This document shows, in pieces, positions 12,601 through 24,600 of a DNA stretch of 64,000 nt. The stretch spans positions 41,135,842-41,199,841 of the forward strand of contig OY759274.1 in assembly GCA_963662155.1 (NCBI GenBank), read 5' to 3'. Position 1 is the first letter of the stretch, and each line of letters begins with the position of its first letter. Source of the DNA: Lamellibrachia columna. Lineage: Eukaryota; Annelida; Polychaeta; Sabellida; Siboglinidae. The notes under the pieces were generated by a model. The model saw only the letters and a program-made list of their open reading frames with translations, ran no database searches and had not been told where the DNA came from. A program made the translations under genes and the position numbers.

Positions 12601-15600
12601 TATCCAGTGGTTTCAGTGTGTGAACAGTTTATATCCAGTGGTTTCAGTGTGTGAACAGTTTATATCCAGTGGTTTCAGTGTGTGAACAGTTTATATCCAG
12701 TGGTTTCAGTGTGTGAACAGTTTATATCCAGTGGTTTCAGTGTGTGAACAGTTTATATCCAGTGGTTTCAGTGTGTGAACAGTTTATATCCAGTGGTTTC
12801 AGTATGTGAACAGTTTATATCCAGTGGTTTCAGTGTGTGAACAGTTTATATCCAGTGGTTTCAGTATGTGAACAGTTTATATCCAGTGGTTTCAGTGTGT
12901 GAACAGTTTATATCCAGTGGTTTCAGTGTGTGAACAGTTTATATCCAGTGGTTTCAGTGTGTGAACAGTTTATATCCAGTGGTTTCAGTGTGTGAACAGT
13001 TTATATCCAGTGGTTTCAGTGTGTGAACAGTTTATATCCAGTGGTTTCAGTGTGTGAACAGTTTATATCCAGTGGTTTCAGTGTGTGAACAGTTTATATC
13101 CAGTGGTTTCAGTGTGTGAACAGTTTATATCCAGTGGTTTCAGTGTGTGAACAGTTTATATCCAGTGGTTTCAGTATGTGAACAGTTTATATCCAGTGGT
13201 TTCAGTGTGTGAACAGTTTATATCCAGTGGTTTCAGTGTGTGAACAGTTTATATCCAGTGGTTTCAGTGTGTGAACAGTTTATATCCAGTGGTTTCAGTA
13301 TGTGAACAGTTTATATCCAGTGGTTTCAGTATGTGAACAGTTTATATCCAGTGGTTTCAGTATGTGAACAGTTTATATCCAGTGGTTTCAGTGTGTGAAC
13401 AGTTTATATCCAGTGGTTTCAGTGTGTGAACAGTTTATATCCAGTGGTTTCAGTATGTGAACAGTTTATATCCAATGGTTTCAGTATGTGAACAGTTTAT
13501 ATCCAGTGGTTTCAGTGTGTGAACAGTTTATATCCAGTGGTTTCAGTATGTGAACAGTTTATATCCAGTGGTTTCAGTGTGTGAACAGTTTATATCCAGT
13601 GGTTTCAGTATGTGAACAGTTTATATCCAATGGTTTCAGTATGTGAACAGTTTATATCCAGTGGTTTCAGTATGTGAACAGTTTATATCCAGTGGTTTCA
13701 GTGTGTGAACAGTTTATATCCAGTGGTTTCAGTGTGTGAACAGTTTATATCCAGTGGTTTCAGTGTGTGAACAGTTTATATCCAGTGGTTTCAGTATGTG
13801 AACAGTTTATATCCAGTGGTTTCAGTATGTGAACAGTTTATATCCAGTGGTTTCAGTGTGTGAACAGTTTATATCCAGTGGTTTCAGTATGTGAACAGTT
13901 TATATCCAGTGGTTTCAGTATGTGAACAGCAGTGACAGTTCACATCATTAGCGACTGTAAATGATCTCTTTGTAGGGAATCTATAGGGATGTCTACCACA
14001 TCAAAGTGATGTGGAAATATTCTTTTTTAGCAAACATAAATTTTATTATTTCTCAATTAATATATTCTCAAATAAATATGATAAGTAATTTGTCCAACTG
14101 TACAGTCTGATAAATTTTTCCCCGGACTCCCCAAAACTATCCACATAACACTTAACAAGTATTTTTATTCAGCATAAAAATTAATAACCTGAACTGCTGT
14201 TGAATTAACACATACTTCTACTGTATTTGTTATGTGGACTGACTCCAGAAGTTTTCTTTATGCAAAGTTATTACCATTAACCTTCACAGCCACCAGTAAA
14301 ACATCACAGTATCCACTGCCAAGCAATGCACTGTGCCTTCAGGGTGACTGAATGCTATTTTCTCCCCACCAACCACCCTAAAGTTATTGCCATGTCAGCA
14401 AGTAGAACAAGAGGAAGTTCATTGTAAGCATAATTCATGCAGACAACATCTGGCAACAAATTCCCATACACAGCAGGATGTGTCTAACAGGTGATGGCTC
14501 TGATATAACCAGTTTCCTGAAGCAAGGATTACAACACTCTGGTCTGCAGAGATATAAACACACAAGTTTATCGGCGTAGTTTTGTGGACACAACTTGATG
14601 GAGGGCAGCTTAATCCCATTTTATGGACATTTCTAACAACACTTTATGTGGACATTTCTGACAGAACAAACTGTGAGATTTTGTGATTTCTGAGGACAAA
14701 GATATCTACCCCAGCGCATCATGGCAATATCCACCACTTGGGTGCTTCTACTATTTGTGATGTATGAAGCATGTATGCCAACTCGGGCCAGGACTCCTGA
14801 CATATATACACCAGTAGGTAAGTTGCAGTTTAAATTTTACAAGATGGCATATATTTATTGTTAATATTAAAAGCACAATAAATTAATAAAATAACTACCA
14901 AACTACTAAATTAACTATCAAAATATTATGAACAACTCATGTTGAAATAATTATTTTGACATATCCAAAACTTGTTTTTACAGTGTAGAAATTTTCATCG
15001 TCTTATCAAGGCGACTATTTTGTGGAAGAGATTTTAAAATGGGTTTAATTTAGGAACATGGTTGAAGAGATTTAGAATCGAGATGATTCAGAATCCTACT
15101 ATGGCCATTGGAATCAGAGTATAGTATTTACACAACAAATATGAGTACATTATACTGATTTTATAATAAAGAAAACGATATCTGGATCATAACCAACTGT
15201 GGAAGATGCATATTTCATACAAGTTCAACCATACAAGAGTAAGTTCATATACAACGCTGTATCCAGTCAAAGCGTGTTACACTTCACCCCTGGCACCTGT
15301 TCATTCCAACACTACTCTGTGAAGCATTCAGCCACACCGCAATTACTATACAAAGACTTCTCATTAATTTATATCCACAACCACCTATAGCCAGGTACTC
15401 ATTTACAGTTGAGTGAACTGAGGCAATTCAGAGGGAACAAAATTGTCCAAGCTTTAAACTGGCAGTAAGAGGATTCAAATTCTGGTCATCTCAAACAAGA
15501 GTCCAATGGTCTAATCACTCTGCCACTTCAACAATTAAATTATACCACAACAATATGAGTAATAGTATATTTTTGTTGACCTGTCACATTTGTCACCATA

Positions 15601-18600
15601 CACTATTTTGGCACGCAGCGCCTGTATGACACATGCTGCGAGCCAAACAGTCTCTGGTGAAACTTCCTCTTCTAAAGCTTGTTTTTAGTTACAATATCCT
15701 GGTGGAATTCACTTCCTTGTAAAAAGAACTGGACCAATTAAATGGAATAAAAACAATGATTGGTTGAAATCATATTATATTACATCTTGCAGTATATTTC
15801 CATTTCTCCAATCCTGAAACTTTCATTAGAATTCAATTAATACTTCGAAATAAAATTGTCCTGCCTCGATTATGCACATTTTTTCGCAGTTACTGATAAG
15901 CTTCGATGTGACATCACTGGCGACAGTTGTTTAGATTAGAAGCAAGTGTTAGAATGGTTTAATATGTGGTATTCGGTTGTAATGCAAAGAGTAGTAAAAA
16001 ATAAAGTAGCATGCAGTTCAGTGCCCCATGCAGCCAACTTAGTTAAGAACTGGCTCAAGAAAATGATGGCTTCAAACTTAAACCCAACGAAGCACAAACT
16101 TGTTTCGCCCACGACCCAGAGAAGACCTGGTGGTAAAATATCTTTGAAAGAGAATGTTGTACCAATATTATTCCCAGTAGTGGAAGCTGCATTGATGTCA
16201 TCATCAGTGACATGGGAAGCGATGATTATGTCGCTCGGATCGAACGCAAGCACACTACGCAAACGGACTGCATGTCACCGTCAATGCGATCGTTTACTTT
16301 CTGACATAACCATCATACGACCAACTAGAGCTGCCAAACTTCTCATATATCTACCATACATATATACATGTCACGTTGACAATTTTTTTTACAAAACTAA
16401 AACTGTAATTTTTTATCATTATGTGGAAGAGTAATTTTTACCACGTGATATGTGTACATGTATTTTAGATATATTAGGAGAAGCTTGGCGGCTCTATGTG
16501 GTGGTTTTCATAGTTTCATAGAAAGTAAATAAGAACGAGGCCAAAGGCTACTGGTGTTGCTAAACTGCTCCGAAAGAGCTGAATTCGAAGATGATTCTGC
16601 GGTATCACTTGGCTCTAGCGGTTTGAAATCTTTATACTTTATTCCGGGACATCGCCACCACATGAAACAGTAGGGCGAGTGAAACTGTGCTAAAGCAGTG
16701 CATAGAAATCACTGACTAAATGTAAACCCATGTCATCAGTGACGTCACAAAATCATTTGATTGCTCATCTCATTAACTTCGGATTTTACGCACACTTTGC
16801 GAGTAGACGCACTATAAAACATTTAGTTTTAAGTGCAACATTTCACACGGCCACGGGCAAACATGTGTTTACTTTTATCAGGTGCACTACTGCGCATATA
16901 CACAACACAATGACAGTTACATTTCAATCCAAGTTAACACGGATTTATTTACTTTACTTTTGAATTTCACACGGGCATGGAGGGTTTTCACACAGGCAAA
17001 TTGCCCGTGTGAAAGGCCTTAAAAAACCTGCATACAACATTAAACTTTGTGTGCACAATGAAAAAGCATTTTAGCTAGTGCTTTGTTGTTAGTGCCTTTA
17101 ACTAGGCAAGCTGCCTCTGTTACTTCCTGCTGTATATTCCTAGTTGTGTTCATGTAGAAACACAAGTAACATATTGAATGATTAGACAAAGGATGGACAG
17201 AGGGAGGGAGGAACAGAGCTAGGGAGGGGAGGGGAGGGGGGAGGGATGGAGGGGAAGATGGAAGGGGAGGTGGGGGAGGCGGAAATGGGGTCTAGAGAGG
17301 GGAAGATGGATGGATGTGAGAGACAGACTGAGAAGGGGGAGATAATTACAACATGAATATGATTTTATGAACTTTACTGTGCTTCGATTAAATGACTTCT
17401 ACCTCTATTGAACACACAGGAAACCTTGCTGGTTTGAATTGTTCCACCACATCACACATTCATGAATGACACGGTTGTTTTAAATTACAGCAAGATGCAT
17501 CCTTTCTTTTTGCAGACAACCCTACAAGCTGCTGCTACAACAGGCAATCTATCACACTGAAATGTCAAAACACACACACCATTCATTTAAAGGCTGCAAC
17601 GTTTGGAACAAGTCAACCACAGTGTCAGAATAACAGGAGATGCTGTCCTGAAAGAACTGACTTCAGATCCGCTGTACAATCATACCAGATGCAGGAAATG
17701 AAGAAAAGATGTGACGGAACCCACAAATGTATTATACCTGGGGTCTGGAGCCAATGTTCCATTGGATATGCCGATTATTTACACATTCACTACACATGTA
17801 GAATCAAAGTCAAAGGTAGGCTAATGCTACATTGTTAACATACCAATTTTAATGCATATGTACATCATAAGAAACAACTTTCCGTAACTAAAGCATAGAC
17901 AGCAAGATTTTTCAAACACCCCAGTTTAGTTTGATTTCCACTTGCAAGAGTGTAAACACCAAAACAACTCTTAAAAAACACAGTTTATTAAATACACTGC
18001 TTAAACTCTAACACTAGATCTGTTCTGTTTGCAGTGGCCTATGGCTGTTGGCCAAAAAATGTGGGATTTAACCTGCGCTGTCCAAAAAACCAGGGTATTT
18101 ACATACAGTCTGCAACGTTGGGAGTAAGTTATAAACACTGCTGGAGGGAATGTTGTCGATCAGTGTACGACTGCAGAGTTTCTGCATCAAGATCACACAT
18201 GCAATACCTGAGGAATCGGTGTCACGGCAGTCAAGAATGTCATGTAACAGTTGCAAGGCAGAACTGCAAACGGATGCAAGTTGACTATGAATCAGTTACC
18301 TACACCTGTAATGCCATCATCCCAGGTAAGTTACTAGTACTTTGGCTGTTGCAAAATTAGCATTATTATCACAAACAAAAACATCCACAATCTGTTAGTA
18401 AGCTTTCTAATTAAACCAAATGTTTAAATTTTGGCTCACATTTCACCAGTGTACCAATGTCAGAATAAACCAGCCAAATGAGCCATGTGGTCAAACGGAA
18501 TGTAATTACAAGTTACGGACCAGATCTACAGCCAACGGAACAGCTACTGCAGCCAGAACCACAATTGTTGCAGCTACAACCACAACTGTTGCGGCCACAA

Positions 18601-21600
18601 CCACAACCGTAGCAGCCATAACAGCCGATACAACCACAACTGTCACTTTGACAACACCAAGTACAACAGAGGGCAGCACTGTTGGCAGCCCTGTCGAAGT
18701 CACCAGCATGACATCTAGTGAAGGCAGCATTAGAAGCACGACACAAGTTTCCACAGACAACACAACCAACAGCCACAAGACTATTGGTAAGAATTAAACC
18801 AATATTAGTAAAGGAGACCAAATAACAGTCAACGAAATAAAACCCCATGTTATTGATTTTTTTTAATATTGTTGTCATAAACAATGAACAGACTTAAGAA
18901 CTTGTGATGACACTATATTTAGAAGCTGACCTTATTTAGTTTTAACATTTGAGATAAATTTATGACATTGTATATGCTACATACATGTAAATACACAACA
19001 TCGGAACCAGATATTTTTACTTTTTAATGGGTTTATAATAATATTTTATGGAGCAGTCTTTTCTTGCAAACTCCGGCCATGTTTCTAAAAAAAAAATTCT
19101 TCAAGGCCAACAGAATAATTTTTTGGGGTTACAAATTTGTGGTCACTGTGCTGTTTGTATAACCTCGAATAACGGCATAATCAATTTGTCATGAGAAGTC
19201 TCACTGATCACATATATTAATTATTCAGTGGTCATAACAGGCAGGTTACTATATGCATGAGGTGTGCCAGTATCAATGTGCTGTTGTTGCAGCTCTTATA
19301 GTGGGTCTGACAACAGCACTGTGCATTGTAGTCATCGCTGCTCTTACAGTCATCATAGTTTACAAGAGGTATGTAAGCATTCATCTATCTCACAAAAATT
19401 TGTCTTCCTAAATTTAAACTTAACCTCATCAAGCGCGCTTTTTCTCTAGCCGCACCCAGAATCTGAGACAAACTCCCCATCACCTTTAATTCTTGTGAAA
19501 CTGTAGATACCTTCGTCAAAAAACTCAAGAAATATTTTTAATCAGCATTTCCACTTTAAGTGGAGATATGGCAGCTAGAATGTTTTTTTTTTAAACTACT
19601 CAAAATGTGTGTCCTCCTTATTTCAATAGCTTTGTATGTTTACCATCAATAAAGTTCACTTTCATAACAATAATTTATAACAATGACATATCTCAAAATT
19701 AGCTTTATTCATGGATAAAGCTTGCATCTATCATGTAATCAATGCCATCATTCAATCTTTGGTGCTCCCTTGCTCTGAAGACTGTTGTATGTCCCTGTTC
19801 ATGATGTCATGCTTAACAATTCTGATTTGCCATGCCTGGTCACTGGTTCCTGAGGGACTAGATGCTATACAAGTTTTATTATTATTGTTCTAGATACATT
19901 TACTATATACAGTTTGTGCTACATGACAGCAGCATGTGTTTTACATTGTACACCTACCGCACATCAAATTGTAGTCATCACATATTAAATGTATGCATTC
20001 ATAACACTTATTTATCAGTGTCTATTTGGTTTCAATTTCACTGCATGTTTTCAGTGGTTTTATTTTTGACTCCTCTAGATTAGGTAAATATATGGACTAC
20101 AGACCCTCTGTACAGAAGTATTTTGAGGTACCTTTAAATGTAATAAGGCATGCGAGTGCATGACACGTTTTATAACATGCAATATACTGCAATGACTAGC
20201 ACCAGAATTGAGGACATTGGAGAACATGTGCCAAATACTCTACCATAACGTACTTTATTCACCAGATGCAGATGTTCAGCCAGCTATCCCTCCCTGGAAA
20301 GTCAGACTACGAGTCCACAGATCAACTTGTATGACATCCCTGTCACCAACCAATCACCCGTATCTGTGACAAATCTCTACGATGTCGCTGCATACACAGA
20401 CCCATATGACAACGCAATTGTCAATCCTGACCGCAACATGCAGCCAGTGGCTCTATCTGGTGACACAAGCGTGACACCACCAAACATTGAAGCATCGTCA
20501 AATGCATCACTCAATGACTTATACATCAGACCAAACAAGCAGAGGAAACGTCAAAATGTCTCCAAAGATGACCCTCATTATGACAACGTATTTGGGCCTG
20601 TAATGGCTGGAGGGATGGGGACTGGAGGGATGGGGGCTGGAAGGATGGGGGCTGGAGGGATCGGGGCTGGAAGGATGGGGGCTGGAAGGATGGGGGCTGG
20701 AAGGATGGGGGCTGGAAGGATGGGGGCTGGAGGGATGGGGGCTGGAGGGATCGAGGCTGGAGGGATGGGGGCTGGAGGGATGGGGGCTGGAAGAATGGGG
20801 GCTGGAGGGATCGGGGCTGGAGGGATCGGGGCTGGAGGGATCGGGGCTGGAGGGATCGGGGCTGGAGAGATGGGGGCTGGAGCACTGGGAGTTCGGTTGT
20901 CAGTCGCAGCAAGTGAAGACGTCACCTACACAGAGATTGATCACACTGGGGTGGATGGGGGCAGATCATGGGTCAGGTCAACAGGGGTCATCTACGCCGA
21001 GATCCAGCCAGAGAGGAATGGGAATGCACCAGATGGAAAAGGGTGGGAAGAATCCCAGGAAACCCCTGGTGACACCGACATGACTATGGTCGAAAATGAC
21101 CTTTATGAAACTCAGTGATACCTTCACTGGTGCGGGGTGAGGTGGGGCTGTGTGATAGGGCGACAGACTGTCACACAGCCCCACCTCGACCCACACCAGT
21201 GAAGGTGACGGACTGTCAGTCTGTCTTTCGGACAAGACACTAAAACTTGTTGTTCCCTCCTACCTGGTCTCTATGGTATGACAGGGGAATTAAAAGACTG
21301 AACCTTCACTGATGAAGCATGGTACATTTGAGGATATTATTCATACATAGAGCAGTGATGAGAATTAAAATATCAACTTCCCATTAGTTTGTTGTTAGAT
21401 TACTAAGCGGCCTCATACTAAGTCACATTATCCACAGAGGTTTCAGTATGTGAACAGCAGTGAGAGTTCAAATCATTGGCCACACTGGTTCATCTTTTCA
21501 AGCAGCTTTCTGAATAAAGTCACATTTTAACTCACTTTAAATTCCTCTACATAACTGTAGACATTATGGCAAGAATACCCTGATTCCATAGCACTCATAG

Positions 21601-24600
21601 GTTGCCAACATTCAGTTAGAAGTGCCAAATAGTGTCTGATTTATAAACGACATGGATACTCTGTTTGCCCACTACCGGCCCTATGGGTGACAGTTTAACT
21701 ACTGATTTAATATCAGTCAATAATACCGTTATTTACTAAGAGTAGCCTCATATTCAGACATTTTAAATCCACAGTACAGTAGTTTCAGTGTGAGTTCAAA
21801 TCATTGGCTACTTTTTAAATTCATATCCAGAATATTCAAACTGTTTATTGTGAACAACAAAACTATTTAAATCATGATGTACCTACACACAGCAGGTGTC
21901 GACTCTCTGCGGAAATGACACCCCTACGACCATCAAGGTCACCATGTACACCATTTTACAACTGCTTTGTAAAATTATAAAAACAAAGTCTCATCAAAAC
22001 AAGTTATGGAAATTGAGTTACATACTACAATAATGGTAACCTTTAAGGTAGCTGGGGCGGCTAGCGTGTCAGTTGATTTGTTCATTTTTTTCATAACATG
22101 CTAGGAAATATTGAACTGAACATCGACGCCACAAATAATCAGCCGGCACTAACGTCATATTTCGCCAAACCATCTTTTTAAAAAAAACAGTCCTTTTCGA
22201 AATCCCCATGATTTCTTACAAACACTGACAATGTTTCCATAATAACGACCGCGAGTGCTACGATGTTCAAACCAGCTATATTCGTTCGCCGTGAAAGTGG
22301 AACATACCATGTGGTTACTGTGATTCCCCTTCACTGGTGTGGGGCGAGGTGGGGCTGTGTGATAGGGCGACAGACTGTCACACAGCCCCACCTCGACCCA
22401 CACCAGTGAAGGTGACGGACTGTCAGTCTGTCTTTCGGACAAGACACTAAAACTTGTTGTTCCCTCCTACCTGGTCTCTATGGTATGACAGGGGAATTAA
22501 AAGACTGAACCTTCACTGATGAAGCATGGTACATTTGAGGATATTATTCATACATAGAGCAGTGATGAGAATTAAAATATCAACTTCCCATTAGTTTGTT
22601 GTTAGATTACTAAGCGGCCTCATACTAAGTCACATTATCCACAGAGGTTTCAGTATGTGAACAGCAGTGAGAGTTCAAATCATTGGCCACACTGGTTCAT
22701 CTTTTCAAGCAGCTTTCTGAATAAAGTCACATTTTAACTCACTTTAAATTCCTCTACATAACTGTAGACATTATGGCAAGAATACCCTGATTCCATAGCA
22801 CTCATAGGTTGCCAACATTCAGTTAGAAGTGCCAAATAGTGTCTGATTTATAAACGACATGGATACTCTGTTTGCCCACTACCGGCCCTATGGGTGACAG
22901 TTTAACTACTGATTTAATATCAGTCAATAATACCGTTATTTACTAAGAGTAGCCTCATATTCAGACATTTTAAATCCACAGTACAGTAGTTTCAGTGTGA
23001 GTTCAAATCATTGGCTACTTTTTAAATTCATATCCAGAATATTCAAACTGTTTATTGTGAACAACAAAACTATTTAAATCATGATGTACCTACACACAGC
23101 AGGTGTCGACTCTCTGCGGAAATGACACCCCTACGACCATCAAGGTCACCATGTACACCATTTTACAACTGCTTTGTAAAATTATAAAAACAAAGTCTCA
23201 TCAAAACAAGTTATGGAAATTGAGTTACATACTACAATAATGGTAACCTTTAAGGTAGCTGGGGCGGCTAGCATGTCAGTTGATTTGTTCATTTTTTTCA
23301 TAACATGCTAGGAAATATTGAACTGAACATCGACGCCACAAATAATCAGCCGGCACTAACGTCATATTTCGCCAAACCATCTTTTAAAAAAAAACAGTCC
23401 TTTTCGAAATCCCCATGATTTCTTACAAACACTGACAATGTTTCCATAATAACGACCGCGAGTGCTACGATGTTCAAACCAGCTATATTCGTTCGCCGTG
23501 AAAGTGGAACATACCATGTGGTTACTGTGATTCCCCTTCACTGGTGTGGGACGAGGTGGGGCTGTGTGATAGGGCGACGGACTGTCACACAGCCACACCT
23601 CGACCCACACCAGTGAAGGTGATGGACTGTCAGTCTGTCTTTCGGACAAGACACTAAAACTTGTTGTTCCCTCCTACCTGGTCTCTATGGTATGACAGGG
23701 GAATTAAAAGACTGAACCTTCACTGATGAAGCATGGTACATTTGAGGATATTATTCATACATAGAGCAGTGATGAGAATTAAAATATCAACTTCCCATTA
23801 GTTTGTTGTTAGATTACTAAGCAGCCTCATACTAAGTCACATTATCCACAGAGGTTTCAGTATGTGAACAGCAGTGAGAGTTCAAATCATTGGCCACACT
23901 GGTTCATCTTTTCAAGCAGCTTTCTGAATAAAGTCACATTTTAACTCACTTTAAATTCCTCTACATAACTGTAGACATTATGGCAAGAATACCCTGATTC
24001 CATAGCACTCATAGGTTGCCAACATTCAGTTAGAAGTGCCAAATAGTGTCTGATTTATAAACGACATGGATACTCTGTTTGCCCACTACCGGCCCTATGG
24101 GTGACAGTTTAACTACTGATTTAATATCAGTCAATAATACCGTTATTTACTAAGAGTAGCCTCATATTCAGACATTTTAAATCCACAGTACAGTAGTTTC
24201 AGTGTGAGTTCAAATCATTGGCTACTTTTTAAATTCATATCCAGAATATTCAAACTGTTTATTGTGAACAACAAAACTATTTAAATCATGATGTACCTAC
24301 ACACAGCAGGTGTCGACTCTCTGCGGAAATGACACCCCTACGACCATCAAGGTCACCATGTACACCATTTTACAACTGCTTTGTAAAATTATAAAAACAA
24401 AGTCTCATCAAAACAAGTTATGGAAATTGAGTTACATACTACAATAATGGTAACCTTTAAGGTAGCTGGGGCGGCTAGCGTGTCAGTTGATTTGTTCATT
24501 TTTTTCATAACATGCTAGGAAATATTGAACTGAACATCGACGCCACAAATAATCAGCCGGCACTAACGTCATATTTCGCCAAACCATCTTTTTAAAAAAA

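Noticed and set aside
10112..13924. CRISPR array
   Set aside because: Units are directly head-to-tail with no spacers, and the context is a eukaryotic intron.
18506..18884. Val- or Cys/Gly-rich minus-strand frames opposite the Thr-rich stalk
   Set aside because: Antisense of a low-complexity ACA/ACC-rich exon; no independent support.
20526..20925. Pro-rich minus-strand proteins opposite the receptor tail
   Set aside because: Shadow of the 15-bp coding repeat, whose length keeps all frames open; the plus frame is supported by splice phase and tyrosine motifs.
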